A DNA stretch of 64,000 nt from an uncultured Prevotellaceae bacterium (GCA_945865175.1 CAMBDA010000003.1:1-64000); one strand, 5' to 3'. Positions 38,101 through 47,392 are shown, numbered from the stretch's first letter. Notes: a model not told the origin generated them from the letters alone. Numbers and translations: made by a program.

Positions 38101-40835
38101 TCTTCTACGCGTGCAGTCTCTTCCTTAATCTGGTTGGTGTCGAGTACACGGTTTTCGGCATCCACGATGTATACATAGGAACCGTTGGGCATTTCCTCGT
38201 TGGGCTCCACGTTGTCGTTGATGTAGCTGTCCAGCAGGTCACGCTCCTCACATTCCAGGTCGGGGTTCTCCTCCAGGTAGACGCGTACTTCCTCCACCTT
38301 GTCGATGTAGGCCTGATAGGCTGCTGCAGAGCTTGTGAAATCGCTGTATGTCTTTTCAAAGGATTCCTTGTAGATGGCCAGGAAGTCCTGGAAACTGGTG
38401 AGGCCCTTCAGCGTGCTCACTGCCTCCTTGAGGGCGGCTGTGGCGTCACCGTTTGCCACCTTCTCCTCGATTTCTGTTTCAATGCCAGCGGTATAACCGG
38501 TGATGAACTCCTTGTAGCTGGCCTCGTCCTGCACGCTGCCATAGTAGCCATCGCTGGTCTTGTACACTACGCCATGGGTGGCATCCAACACGGGGGTCTC
38601 GTCCTCATCGATGGTCTGATACCATACGGGGCTGGTGAACGACTTGCCGTTGAGCAGCCATGTGAGCTCGCCGGTGGTCACTGCAGATGCGTCAATCACG
38701 GTGCCCTGGGTGCCTACGGTGGTGTAGCAGTTGTCCAGTCCCGCGCTGTTGGGACGCAGGAACATGGAGGCCTCGTTGTCGGCACCTTCCACGCTGGCTA
38801 CGGTCCAGCAGTTCTTGATGGTGGACTTGTCACCCACCCATCCGCTGATGGCAGCACTCTCGTTGGCACCCTTCACGGTACCCGTGACACCACAGTTGGT
38901 GATGAGGAAGGTGGCTTTGGCTTCCATGCAGCATCCGATGATACCGCCGGCGTTCTGTGCACCGCCGATAATGGAACCGTGGTTGATAAGGTTGGTCATG
39001 GTGATGGTGCCTTCGCTGGGATGGGATCCGCCAATCATGCCCACGAAGGCCTTACCCTCGATTATACAGTCGGGGGCCAGGGTGAGGTTCTTGAGCGTAC
39101 AGCCGGGCAATACCTGGCCGAGCAGACCCACATAGTCCGTTTCGGGAAGGCTGATGTGGAGGCCGCTGATGGTGTGGCCCTGGCCGTCGAAGGTGCCCCT
39201 ATAGCTGTTGAATGGCATGAATCCATCGATTCCTGACATGTCGATGTCGGCAGTAAGTTTGATGTTCAAGGCACCATTGGTTGATTGGGAGTTGATGAGA
39301 ACTGACATGAAGTTCAACTGTTCGGCCGTGCCTACCATGTAGAAACCGTCTTCCACATGTACAAAGTCGTTGTCAATGGCTCCGCAGACATCACAGAATC
39401 CGTCGGTGAAACTGTGAGAGGGCACCGTCGAGCCAGATGTGTTATTGAAGGTGGCCGAGCCCACGATTTTGCCGTCACAGGTGAGCTCGCCATTGGCGTA
39501 TACCTGCTGGCTGTTGCCCTCCAACGGTGTGGGAAGCGCATCGGTGCCGATAGTCTGCCACCAGTTGATGGCTTGCTGGTTGCCATTGAGCAGGAAGCAC
39601 ACTTCGCCGCTGGCCAGCTGTTCCTCGGTAATCTGGATGCAGCTCTCATTCACGTATTGATGGTTGTTGAGGTAGTAGCAGTTGATGGTGGGAACCCCGA
39701 TGCCGTTGTTGTCGCCTCGCGAGAAGGTGTTTGTGCCATATGCATCATCCGGAGTGATGACGATGTCGATGTCACCGATGGAGAGGCAATTCTCAAAGTA
39801 GGCTGAACCTGCAGCAGACCAGCCCACGAACCCGCCGCACTGCACGGCTACATCGCTCTTGATACTACCGCGGAACACACAGTTCCGGATGGTTGTTACG
39901 CCTGCTGACTGAATCCAGGCAATGAAACTACCTGCAGAGTTGTCTCCACTGAATGTGCTTACGATTTCCAGATTGTTGTCTACATTCTCAATGGTGGCAC
40001 CGTATGACCATGTACCCAATGCACCAAAGCCCTTGCCCTTGGCATTGACCAGGCCATCGATCTTGAAGTTCTTTACGGTACCATAGTTGTCGCGGATGAA
40101 ACCGTAACCCTCGCTGGTGTATTCATAGTCGAAATTGAGGGTGTGGCCCTGTCCGTCCATTATGCCACTGAACTTCTGCATCTTCAGGCCGCTTCCCGTA
40201 ACGGATACGTCGGTATTGAACTTGGCAGGAAGGCTGGTGAAGCCACTGTTGACAACCTCCATGAAATGATCGAAGTCTTCCTGACTATTAATCAGTACCA
40301 TACCATCCTCGCTCTCGAAGCCCTCGGGTAAGGATTCGCTCAGCGTGGTAACACGCATGTTGCGCACCTGCATGGTCACGCCGCCGCCCGTGGCGGGGTC
40401 TAAGCGCAGATTGTTGCCTGCATAGCCCCAGCCCCAGTCCTTGCGGGCACCGGAGATGTCGAAATAGGCAGTCACCCATTCCTCAGTGGCGGGTTGTCCA
40501 CCCTTGTTGATACTGTGTCCGCCCACAAAGGGGGAGAAGAAAATCTCAAAGTCGCTTCCCGTACTGGCATCCACCTTGTAGTCGAAGACAAGCATGGTCA
40601 TGTCGTCGGCCAGATCGGCCTCCAGTGCGGTGGTGACGACGAAGGGGTCGCCGCCCGTAGTGATGATTGTGAACGTGCCATCCTCGTTGGGAGTGACGAT
40701 GACGTTGTTGTTGCCCGGAGCGTCCGGCACTAAGGCCAGCGACACACTTTCGGCCCGCGCCTGTAACGGCAATGCCAGCCATGCAAGCGCCATTGCGAGC
40801 AACGCAAAGGGATTAAGATGTCTTTTATGCTTCAT
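35187..40835 (-). CDS. giant secreted GLUG-repeat protein with CBM-like domain
   Basis: An 1882-residue exported protein; the start at 40835 gives KHKRHLNPFALLAMALAWLA and a cleavage after QARA. GLUG-type beta-solenoid blocks appear near residues 218, 547, 1314 and 1618, each with a G-x-h-D-G-Q-G-H-T-like core (IMDGQGHTLNF, TFDGQGHTISGL, TLEGNHHTIDVD, DFDGQGHVISNF). Between them, residues about 765-920 are helical. From about 932 a jelly-roll-like module begins (LLVNANFSDGTNGWQG), resembling carbohydrate-binding domains. The last 35 residues (RIYNINGIQVEKAQGGIF...) look like a Por/type IX sorting tail. A surface adhesin or glycan-binding role is likely. It has its own promoter and is not in an operon. 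Confidence 0.8.
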   Translation of the reverse strand: MKHKRHLNPFALLAMALAWLALPLQARAESVSLALVPDAPGNNNVIVTPNEDGTFTIITTGGDPFVVTTALEADLADDMTMLVFDYKVDASTGSDFEIFFSPFVGGHSINKGGQPATEEWVTAYFDISGARKDWGWGYAGNNLRLDPATGGGVTMQVRNMRVTTLSESLPEGFESEDGMVLINSQEDFDHFMEVVNSGFTSLPAKFNTDVSVTGSGLKMQKFSGIMDGQGHTLNFDYEYTSEGYGFIRDNYGTVKNFKIDGLVNAKGKGFGALGTWSYGATIENVDNNLEIVSTFSGDNSAGSFIAWIQSAGVTTIRNCVFRGSIKSDVAVQCGGFVGWSAAGSAYFENCLSIGDIDIVITPDDAYGTNTFSRGDNNGIGVPTINCYYLNNHQYVNESCIQITEEQLASGEVCFLLNGNQQAINWWQTIGTDALPTPLEGNSQQVYANGELTCDGKIVGSATFNNTSGSTVPSHSFTDGFCDVCGAIDNDFVHVEDGFYMVGTAEQLNFMSVLINSQSTNGALNIKLTADIDMSGIDGFMPFNSYRGTFDGQGHTISGLHISLPETDYVGLLGQVLPGCTLKNLTLAPDCIIEGKAFVGMIGGSHPSEGTITMTNLINHGSIIGGAQNAGGIIGCCMEAKATFLITNCGVTGTVKGANESAAISGWVGDKSTIKNCWTVASVEGADNEASMFLRPNSAGLDNCYTTVGTQGTVIDASAVTTGELTWLLNGKSFTSPVWYQTIDEDETPVLDATHGVVYKTSDGYYGSVQDEASYKEFITGYTAGIETEIEEKVANGDATAALKEAVSTLKGLTSFQDFLAIYKESFEKTYSDFTSSAAAYQAYIDKVEEVRVYLEENPDLECEERDLLDSYINDNVEPNEEMPNGSYVYIVDAENRVLDTNQIKEETARVEEMRKDAIRMGFFAGTDVTNLLVNANFSDGTNGWQGIKATGVATAEGIGACESWSTTKMDMYQTIKGLKDGVYELSCSGGFRAFNDEHSYQYAAFIYANDNRNYLSSVRETMLLPEEAEDHVNCFLTGDSEDGATDREVKDGEGNLLGYVLHGRKSVCYAALAGRALNRILVNVTDGELTVGVVNHHSFTNDNEWTGIGNIKLTYLGNLDTDEPDLSNTLGDMLERANTILNVYEFSADENINKYPNFSQDIRDRMTAAVGKAEAAGSTAEQYACIEELSALFQEVLDCKVAYRALAAEVEVYNAIAAEASASGEMDVAEAEKVYMLKDEVLEGYVNGAYTTEEAAEMAMLKGIGIAPEKDENGVFHIVNKPNFLYFINMVNSGYNKLSASLETDILNFTEANIIYNFAGTLEGNHHTIDVDITRDADNAALFDDLAAGSKVTNLHITGVITTPAKYAAGLAAHSHNGAYVDGIHSSVIINSGISGDGTHAGIIGVCEEATTIKNCLFDGQMIGASTNCCGGIVGWCSGNPVVIDGCLIVADIQVDANGSNMIARNPNNAKVSNCYYTTPFADIPAGASQISPEQFPTGEATYLLNGGRTANIGWFQTLGTDEMPVLDATHKTVYRLPDGTYTNEPQSELDKHAGTEEDPFIITKPEEMAILRDYMRTGEYTYVKLGADIDMSGVTNWVPLNMEQDNANGKPWMNWIDFDGQGHVISNFTCTTGTQAYNSFFGILCGNVRNVGFENANVSCINSGTGILGGYMGHDNFAIDGVKQTSTLEKVWVTGKCNIINDGNYAGGMIGNIGGPSIIRNCYAIVDLTAANNYRGAIVGRVRDALTIENVYAAGNNAQETGIVGGGKKEETAPSTYKNVVVWCNTTGNFGTTTADDTLEGISYYDGSNFAELQQTVVAWGAPWTCDMKEGSYPVFGEGGNAIDQIATDKQDVRIYNINGIQVEKAQGGIFIIDGKKISVK

Positions 40836-41146
40836 AGCATAGTGATTTTTTAAAATTTGCCCCCTCCTCTGCTTGACTTCCATTGCGGGAGCGGGAGAGG
40901 AATAAACTACCCGCAATGTCATGATTTCTTTGTAAACCACGGACAAAGTTATTTAATTTCTCCCAAGCAAACAAAAATATTCGATACAATTTTGTAACAA
41001 AAAGGGAAAATGATGTTAAAATCGGTGTCCCTCAAAGAATTTATGGTCGAAATTTGTACTCTATTATATTAATAACCCAGATTCGGGGACACAGTCGCGT
41101 GGTTGATGCAGGCTGAAACCTCTTCTTGCCCTGACGCAGATGTGGC
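40836..41146. other. leader and promoter region of the GLUG-protein gene
   Basis: This 311-bp gap holds the promoter at 40944-40975 and a roughly 100-nt leader. The leader has a 9-bp inverted repeat (CATTGCGGG at 40881-40889, CCCGCAATG at 40910-40918), long enough for a stable hairpin. The 41036-41146 part, just past the pyruvyl-transferase stop, shows no gene and no clear terminator. Confidence 0.55.
40944..40975 (-). promoter_or_regulatory. promoter of the GLUG-protein gene
   Basis: Minus strand TTTG (forward 40972-40975), 20-nt spacer, TAACTTTG (forward 40944-40951): an ideal Bacteroidetes promoter. Transcription would start near 40938, giving a leader of about 100 nt. Confidence 0.75.
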
Positions 41147-42247
41147 CTACTGCAGACAGGAGCGGAGGTAGTGCCAGGATGACGCACGCAAGGACTCCAG
41201 CTGGTGGCGCAGAGGCGCGTAGTCGATAGGGGGTGACAGAGTGGTATCGGCATCCTCCCTGAACCTGGAGGCCAGACCTAGCTGGGAGAGTACCTCCAGG
41301 ATGCGGTCGTTGTCGGTTTGCTCACCGCTGCGCTTGGTGAAACTGTAGAAGGGCACCTCATAGTTGATGCTGAAGACGGTTCCATGGAACGAATCGGTGA
41401 CCACACAGGCCGCATCACGGATGAGACCGAGGAAGGTGTCGGGTCCCACTGCATCCAGCAGATGGGCATGATACAGGTGGCACGGACGGGTGGGGAGGTA
41501 GTAGACGGGAAGGCCCATGGCTGCACCCACTCGTTCGGCAAAGGCGACGGGCTGTGGCTTCTCGCCCAGGATGTAGGCCAGCACGTAGCTTCGGGGCCGG
41601 AGCGAGGACGGGCGTGCAAGGGTGTCCCACTGGGTGGACGTGAGCAGAAGGGTGGGGTCCAGCACGCAGGTTACCTCACGGCCTGTGGCCTGGGAAAGCA
41701 GGTGGCAATTGGTACGCTCCCTGCACGAGAGTGCGGCGAACTCCCTTGTCTCGGCCGCGAGCCACTCCAGATAGGAGGGGGAAGGGCTGGTGGTGCCCAA
41801 ACTGGGTGCATAGGCCAGCCGCCTGCTGCCTTCGGGCACGAAGGAGAGGGTAAAGGGACTGTAGGGAGGCTTGTTGAGGAGAGGACTCCACGTCTGGTCG
41901 CTCCCCACCAGGAAACGGTCGTAGCAGTGCAGGGCACGCTGCACCGTGTCGGCATAATAATGAGTGCCCGATACTGGGATGTGTCGGGCCAGGAAATGCT
42001 GGAAGGCCCGCAGTGTGGGACGGAACGGACGGCTTTGGAAGAAGGCGAACTCCCCCTTCTCCCTGCGTCCCAGGCGGGCGGCCAGCTGCTTGGCCATGCG
42101 TTTCCAGCACGGGGGCTTGGGCCACGGACTGTAGTGGATATACTCGGCTGCTACACCGCACTGGCGCAGGGCCTGGGCCAGGGCGTAGGCCTGGAGCATG
42201 GTGCCGTAGTTGGGCTCACGATGGAAAGATACGATGCCTATCTTCAT
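41147..42247 (-). CDS. polysaccharide pyruvyl transferase family protein
   Basis: A 366-residue PF04230 member. Motifs are VSFHREPNYGTMLQAYALAQ at the N-terminus, RFLVGSDQTWSPL in the middle and CVVTDSFHGTVFSINYEVPF near the C-terminus, matching those of the first-locus paralog (13004-14128) while most other sequence differs. Expected to decorate a sugar with ketal pyruvate in the cytoplasm. It is the last gene of the second exopolysaccharide operon and overlaps the FrhB-type gene by 4 bases. Confidence 0.92.
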   Translation of the reverse strand: MKIGIVSFHREPNYGTMLQAYALAQALRQCGVAAEYIHYSPWPKPPCWKRMAKQLAARLGRREKGEFAFFQSRPFRPTLRAFQHFLARHIPVSGTHYYADTVQRALHCYDRFLVGSDQTWSPLLNKPPYSPFTLSFVPEGSRRLAYAPSLGTTSPSPSYLEWLAAETREFAALSCRERTNCHLLSQATGREVTCVLDPTLLLTSTQWDTLARPSSLRPRSYVLAYILGEKPQPVAFAERVGAAMGLPVYYLPTRPCHLYHAHLLDAVGPDTFLGLIRDAACVVTDSFHGTVFSINYEVPFYSFTKRSGEQTDNDRILEVLSQLGLASRFREDADTTLSPPIDYAPLRHQLESLRASSWHYLRSCLQ

Positions 42248-43470
42248 GGTGTATTCTTTTTAAAAAACTGTGGGACAGCATGTACATAATCCCATACAAG
42301 CCGGGGCAGTTGCCGCAGGGCACACTTGAGCCGGTAGAAAGGATAACGGCGGAAGAAAGGCTCCAGGGCTGTATCGCACGACTCGATAAAGGACTTGCCC
42401 TGCATGTAGGTGCTGAAGAAAAGCTGGGATTCCGGGTGAGGGGTTATGGGTTTGCGCAACTGCTCGCTGTGCGCCAGGAGCTTGGATATCGGGATTTGCT
42501 CGCTGTGATAGGCCTCAGCAGCTATATTGAGGAGTGCTTCTCCGTGTTCGCTGTTGGCATGCACCTGCGACAGACCGAATCTGCTGCCAGGAAGATGGGA
42601 GTACTTGCCGTCGGGGTTCCAATAGTCGCCCAGTGTAATGTCGCTCGCACGCCTGTGATTGGCGAAACGGCAGTTGTAGCAGCTTTCGCGGTAGTTGAGG
42701 CCCTTGAGGAAAGAGGTGATGTAGCGGTCGTAGCCATACAGGCCCTCGTAGCACAGGCGGCCCTCCTTGTCGCGGAGGAAAAGGCCATACTCCGATTTCC
42801 CCCCAGCATCCTTCCTGCGGAAGGCCACACTGCCCACGTCCACGCCCAATTCCTTATACGCATCGTTGAGCATCTGCTGGGAGGGCACTCCGTGGCACAC
42901 AAAATCCACCAGCCACAGCCTTCCCCCGTGATTTGGGAAGCAGAGCTGGACACCGGCACATTGGCAGGGAGTGCCCACGAAAAGCACGTTGCGGCAGTCT
43001 TTCAGGTCCATCTTGATTTGTGGGATGATGCCCTCCATGTCGCTTTGCACGTACTTGCTGCCCTTGAGCTGGCTCACTTGGTCCTCGCAGTCTATTCTTA
43101 CATGGCGCACGTGGTAGGGATCGGCAGCCGAGGCACCGTAGACCACCCCCCTCAGCTGGCGTATGAAGGTGCGGGCCAGCACGGAGGCCATGCCCCCGCT
43201 GGTGGAGGTAACCAGTTCAGTGGGGTCGGATGCCAGAGCCACCACACTGTGCATGCATTGTTGGAGTTTCAGGTCCCGTTGGGCATCTGCCGCCATGGTG
43301 GGACATACCCGCGTGCAACGACCACATCCGACGCAGAGGTCATTGTCAATCCTGGGATAGGAAAAGCCATAGGCATCGGGCTCCATCTGGAGCGCATGGG
43401 TGCCGCATACGCTGACGCAGGCCGTGCAGCCACAACATTTATCGTGATCGGCAGATTCTATTCTTAGCAT
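42244..43470 (-). CDS. FrhB-type (coenzyme F420 hydrogenase beta-like) ferredoxin protein
   Basis: A 408-residue protein; the ATG at 43470 is preferred over a GTG two codons earlier. Two 4Fe-4S motifs (CCGCTACVSVC and CVGCGRCTRVC) precede FrhB domains with STSGGMASVLA, VLFVGTPCQCAGVQL and DFVCHGVPSQ, then CYNCRFANHRRASDITLGDYW. It is a paralog of 14176-15510 without the long basic tail. It overlaps flippase and pyruvyl-transferase genes at both ends. The role is probably a redox step on the glycan or its precursor; no biochemical function can be assigned. Confidence 0.88.
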   Translation of the reverse strand: MLRIESADHDKCCGCTACVSVCGTHALQMEPDAYGFSYPRIDNDLCVGCGRCTRVCPTMAADAQRDLKLQQCMHSVVALASDPTELVTSTSGGMASVLARTFIRQLRGVVYGASAADPYHVRHVRIDCEDQVSQLKGSKYVQSDMEGIIPQIKMDLKDCRNVLFVGTPCQCAGVQLCFPNHGGRLWLVDFVCHGVPSQQMLNDAYKELGVDVGSVAFRRKDAGGKSEYGLFLRDKEGRLCYEGLYGYDRYITSFLKGLNYRESCYNCRFANHRRASDITLGDYWNPDGKYSHLPGSRFGLSQVHANSEHGEALLNIAAEAYHSEQIPISKLLAHSEQLRKPITPHPESQLFFSTYMQGKSFIESCDTALEPFFRRYPFYRLKCALRQLPRLVWDYVHAVPQFFKKNTP

Positions 43471-44981
43471 TTGCACTTATGTTTTATCACAGTGAATATA
43501 TACTGACGCTCGTCGGTACGCATGCCCAGAAGCCCCGTCCAAAGAACGGTGTTGAGCGTAGACACCAGGATCGTGAACAGGAAACGGAAAAAGGAGGGAA
43601 CCATCATGGCGGAGAGCAGATAGGGCAGCAGAAAGGCAGGAACAGCCACGAGACCCACGCGCAGGAACACCCGACGTACGAAAATCATGGGCGGAAAGTG
43701 CAGCATCTGTTTCATCAGCACCAGCCGCACCACGTTGATGGTGCCATAGGTGAGGATATAGGTGTAATAGCTGTAGCAGGGAGAGCCACCCAGCCGGAAA
43801 GCCAGCCAGGTGAGCGGCAGAGGGAAGAAGGCCATCGTGGTGATGATGAGCGTATAGCGGCGGATGTCGCCCGTGGCCTGGCAGGCGGTATAGCCTGTTT
43901 CGCCCAGCATGCTCACCAGATAGGACACCAGCGACAGGCGCATGAAGGCCACTGTCAGAGGCGGCACATCGCCCAGCCACAACTGCAGCACATAGGGGGC
44001 TTCGATGATGAGCGGAACCGAGAAGAAAAGCATGAGGAAGAAACCGTACTTGCTGCCCATGCAGACGAGCATGCACAGACGATCGTGGTCACCCGCTGCA
44101 TAGCTCTTGGTGATCTGCGGACGGACGGCGGTGGTGAAATTGGAAACCAGCTGGATGACGGCGGCCTCTACCTGATGGGCGATGCCGCGGGCCGAGATGA
44201 CGCTGCCCCCAAAGAACTGGTTGATGAGCAGGGTCATGGCCTGCGTGTTGAGGATGTAGGGCACATGATTAAAGAAGGAATAGCCTGTGAACGAGAGCAT
44301 GGCGCGCATCTGGGTGCCATCGTGGGCCACATGAAGACGGTACTCGGGGAAATACCGGTGACAATAGGCTCCATAGCTCAGACGCACCACCAGCGCCACG
44401 CCTGCGGTGAACAGCGCATATACGGTGAGCTTGTCCATGAGCACCAGCTGCAGGAGCAGGGCAGAGGCCAACTTGAGCATCACCTCCAGCACGCTAATGG
44501 CGGCAAAGGCATTCATGTGCTCATGGGCGATGATGGTGGCATTGTAGGGCACGCTGAGCAGGCCCAGGACAAAGACAAACAGGGTGCTCTGCCACACCCA
44601 TCCTGCCGCAGCCAACCGCTCGGGGGGGATGTGGATCCAATGGTTGAGCGCCCACAGACCCACCGTTTCGCCCAGCAGCACCACGCACAGGCTTACAATC
44701 AGCAGGATGCGCAAGCTGGAGGAGAAAACCTGTGCCAGGCGGCCGTCGTTGGCCTTCCCCAGCTCGAAGGTGATGAAACGGCTGATGGAGGTGGACAAGG
44801 CATTGGTGAGCATCCCGAACATGGCCACGGCACCTGCCACAGTGTAGTAGATGCCGAAATCCTCGAAGCCCAGTGCCTGCAGCACCACACGACTGGTGTA
44901 GAGCGACACAGCCATGATGAGGAGCGTACGCACATAGAGGTAGAGCGTATTCTTGGCTATTCGTGAGTTCTGGCTGGACAT
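43464..44981 (-). CDS. Wzx-type polysaccharide flippase
   Basis: A 505-residue polytopic membrane protein of about twelve to fourteen helices. RIAKNTLYLYVRTLLIMAVS and SVPYNATIIAHEHM match the first-locus flippase, showing common descent of the two. It overlaps the Wzy-like gene by 25 bases and the FrhB gene by 7. It should export the repeat unit built for the second locus. Confidence 0.92.
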   Translation of the reverse strand: MSSQNSRIAKNTLYLYVRTLLIMAVSLYTSRVVLQALGFEDFGIYYTVAGAVAMFGMLTNALSTSISRFITFELGKANDGRLAQVFSSSLRILLIVSLCVVLLGETVGLWALNHWIHIPPERLAAAGWVWQSTLFVFVLGLLSVPYNATIIAHEHMNAFAAISVLEVMLKLASALLLQLVLMDKLTVYALFTAGVALVVRLSYGAYCHRYFPEYRLHVAHDGTQMRAMLSFTGYSFFNHVPYILNTQAMTLLINQFFGGSVISARGIAHQVEAAVIQLVSNFTTAVRPQITKSYAAGDHDRLCMLVCMGSKYGFFLMLFFSVPLIIEAPYVLQLWLGDVPPLTVAFMRLSLVSYLVSMLGETGYTACQATGDIRRYTLIITTMAFFPLPLTWLAFRLGGSPCYSYYTYILTYGTINVVRLVLMKQMLHFPPMIFVRRVFLRVGLVAVPAFLLPYLLSAMMVPSFFRFLFTILVSTLNTVLWTGLLGMRTDERQYIFTVIKHKCKC

Positions 44982-46261
44982 ACTGAGGACTGACTTTTAC
45001 GGATGACGGGATATACGGTGCTGAACATGAGGATGTAATAGGGGATGAAGGTGTAGAACCTAATGGGCTGGGCATGGGGGATGAAGGTGACCAGCTCGAT
45101 GAGCAGCATGGACAAGACAGCCCTACGGTTGGGGGACGTGCGGGAGAGCACAGCGAAAAACAGTACCAAAAAGAAAAGGGTGACCAAACCGTAGGTGTAG
45201 ATATATACGCGGTAGCCGGCGTTGCCGAAGCCGAATTTCTGCACCTCCTCCATGCCGCGGCCCAGAAGAATGTCGCCCGAGTCGATGGCTTTCTCATATT
45301 CCCTGGTAAAAAGGTCGGTGGTGCGGTTGTCGCCCTTGATGTTGCCTTCCTCATTGAGAGCCAGACGCTGCACAATGAGCTGGTTGACCAGGTTATCGCC
45401 CCGGTTGTAGAAGATACTGCCCACTACCATGGCTCCACCCAGGACAGAAAGGAGTACGATTTTGCCTATGATTGACTTTCCCTTCATCCATGCCGCGGAA
45501 AAGAGCATCACCACCAGACACAGATAGGCAGCCAGCGAGAAACTCATCAGCAGGGCCAGGAAAAGCACACGGCAGGGCCAGGTGTTCCATCGGCCTATCT
45601 GGCTGTAGAGAAGGGCGATGCAGGCCATGCCCAGATGAGAGGGCTCCAGAAAGACGGAGTGGAAGCGGGGAATCAACTCGAAATTGAAGCGCATGTCTAC
45701 AAGGAAAAACAGGTAGTTGTCGAACTGATAGTCCTGAAAGGACACGCTCCAATGGGGAAAGGGGAAGCCCGCCAGATGGAGGACAAAGGCAGGAATGGAC
45801 ACGCACAGGATTAGGGCCATCGCCAGGGTGAGCACCCTACCCAGCCGTTGCAACTCGGCCACGCGCAGATAGAAGACGGACAGGTAGACCAGCGTGCTGA
45901 AGAAGGCCATGAAGATGCCGTTGACATTGCGACCGCTGCTCACCGACATCACCAGCAGGAGCAACAGGATGGCAAGGGTGGGGAGCAGGAAGCCCGGACG
46001 CCCGTAGATGGGGTTGCTAAGAGTGCGCGAGAGCAGGAAACTGGGCACCAGGAACAACGAGGCCACCACTGCCGGATAGCCGGCCAGTGGCCAGAGGAAC
46101 CAGGGGCAGAGGGTGCAGAAAAAGGCACACAGGATGCCGGCATAGAAGAGCCACAGGGCCACGGTGCGTTTGTGGAGGAGGAACAGTCTTTCTCCATGAA
46201 AGCGCGGAACCAGAAACAGGCGGTCCAGCGTGGTCTTGCGGATGACAAACCAGTTTCCCAT
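44957..46261 (-). CDS. Wzy-like polymerase (O-antigen ligase-type membrane protein)
   Basis: A 434-residue protein with about ten to eleven membrane helices. A large periplasmic loop near residues 285-345 is charged (RGDNLVNQLIVQRLALNEEG and following) and is followed by ILLGRGMEEVQKFG. The segment IPRFHSVFLEPSHLGMACIA resembles the Arg/Glu-containing loop of Wzy/WaaL proteins. Sequence is poorly conserved in this family, so the call rests on topology, that motif and its place between Wzz and Wzx genes. It would polymerise the second polysaccharide. Confidence 0.78.
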   Translation of the reverse strand: MGNWFVIRKTTLDRLFLVPRFHGERLFLLHKRTVALWLFYAGILCAFFCTLCPWFLWPLAGYPAVVASLFLVPSFLLSRTLSNPIYGRPGFLLPTLAILLLLLVMSVSSGRNVNGIFMAFFSTLVYLSVFYLRVAELQRLGRVLTLAMALILCVSIPAFVLHLAGFPFPHWSVSFQDYQFDNYLFFLVDMRFNFELIPRFHSVFLEPSHLGMACIALLYSQIGRWNTWPCRVLFLALLMSFSLAAYLCLVVMLFSAAWMKGKSIIGKIVLLSVLGGAMVVGSIFYNRGDNLVNQLIVQRLALNEEGNIKGDNRTTDLFTREYEKAIDSGDILLGRGMEEVQKFGFGNAGYRVYIYTYGLVTLFFLVLFFAVLSRTSPNRRAVLSMLLIELVTFIPHAQPIRFYTFIPYYILMFSTVYPVIRKSQSSVCPARTHE

Positions 46262-46273
46262 GCTGCTAGGATG

Positions 46274-47365
46274 TCAGTTGGCAGGTGGGGTAGGGGAGCC
46301 CAGAAGCTGGGCCACAAGTTCTTTACGGTAGAGATGGACGATGGTGCCTATGGTGGCCAGGAAAAGCATGGCAGCCACGAAAATCATCCGCTTGGGCGAG
46401 GTGGCCTTCACGGGCATGGAGGCATCCTGAAGCACAGTGAAAGCAGGCGTACGCTCCTGCACCTTGGCCTTTGCTGCCTGCAACTGGGCCTGCAGGGCAC
46501 CCACCGTGGACAGGCGGTTCTGGAGGTCGTTCTCCATCTCGTTGCGCTGCGACACATACTGCTGTCTGACGGCATTCTGGTGGGTGTCGCAGAAGCGGTC
46601 ATAACGGGCTACGGCCACACGGTAGTCGGACATGGCGCTGTCAAGCAGATGGGTGTAGTAGTCCACATCGATGCGGGCCTTGCTGGTGCGGTAGGAGGTG
46701 ATGAACTCCTGCAGGCGTTCCCTGACGGAGTCGGCTACAGTGACGCACACCAGCGGATCCTGGTCTTTCACCACCAGAGTGATGACGTTGGTCTTGATGT
46801 CCACATCGCAGCTAATGAGCTGACGCACCTTGTTGACCAGCTGGTCCTCGCGGCGGTTGAGCCGCTTGGGGTCGAGCCGGCGGGCAGCCGATACGGGAGG
46901 CAGTGGTTCCTCAAAGAGCGATTTGGCCTTCTGCAGGGTCCACAGGAAAGGATAGAGATAGGGATTCTTCTGCTGGTGGCGTAGCATATACTGGAGATAG
47001 GTGGTGTCCACCGCTCCGTCTGCTGTCTGCACGGGGATGTACAGGAGGTCCACAATAAAGCGGTTGGACGACACAAGGTCGGGGTACAGCTCGGGATAGA
47101 AAGCATCGCCCATCTCGTTGTCGCCGAGGTTGAAACCAAACGAGCTGGCTATGCCTGCCAGGGCACCCGCCGCCGACGTGCCGCCCGTCTCGGGGGCAAG
47201 GGAGAGGGTGCTCACATAGCCGCGGGGCTGCGGCAGGATATAGACGCAGGCCAGCACGAAGGTGACGACCCATACCTTGATGAAACGCGCCTTGTGGGCC
47301 CATAGCTGGCGTGCAACGATGCGGAGGTCTATCACCTCGCTGTTAGGAGTGGAGGCTGTGTCCAT
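46274..47365 (-). CDS. Wzz-type polysaccharide chain-length determinant
   Basis: A 363-residue co-polymerase. A membrane helix near residues 35-52 (VVTFVLACVYILPQPRGY ends the first transmembrane region) is followed by a periplasmic domain. This has a coiled-coil-prone stretch at about residues 230-305 and a Pro-containing FTVLQDASMPVKATSPKR segment before a second helix (MIFVAAMLFLATIGTIVHLY). No kinase domain is fused. It lies 12 nt before the Wzy-like gene and 27 nt after the exporter. It is the same class as the protein at 40-1170 but clearly diverged. Confidence 0.9.
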   Translation of the reverse strand: MDTASTPNSEVIDLRIVARQLWAHKARFIKVWVVTFVLACVYILPQPRGYVSTLSLAPETGGTSAAGALAGIASSFGFNLGDNEMGDAFYPELYPDLVSSNRFIVDLLYIPVQTADGAVDTTYLQYMLRHQQKNPYLYPFLWTLQKAKSLFEEPLPPVSAARRLDPKRLNRREDQLVNKVRQLISCDVDIKTNVITLVVKDQDPLVCVTVADSVRERLQEFITSYRTSKARIDVDYYTHLLDSAMSDYRVAVARYDRFCDTHQNAVRQQYVSQRNEMENDLQNRLSTVGALQAQLQAAKAKVQERTPAFTVLQDASMPVKATSPKRMIFVAAMLFLATIGTIVHLYRKELVAQLLGSPTPPAN

Positions 47366-47392
47366 AGTCGTATGGTGGGGGATAAATGTAGG

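Noticed and set aside
41036..41146. Small gene after the pyruvyl transferase
   Set aside because: No open frame with start, ribosome site and plausible composition was found; it looks like spacer.
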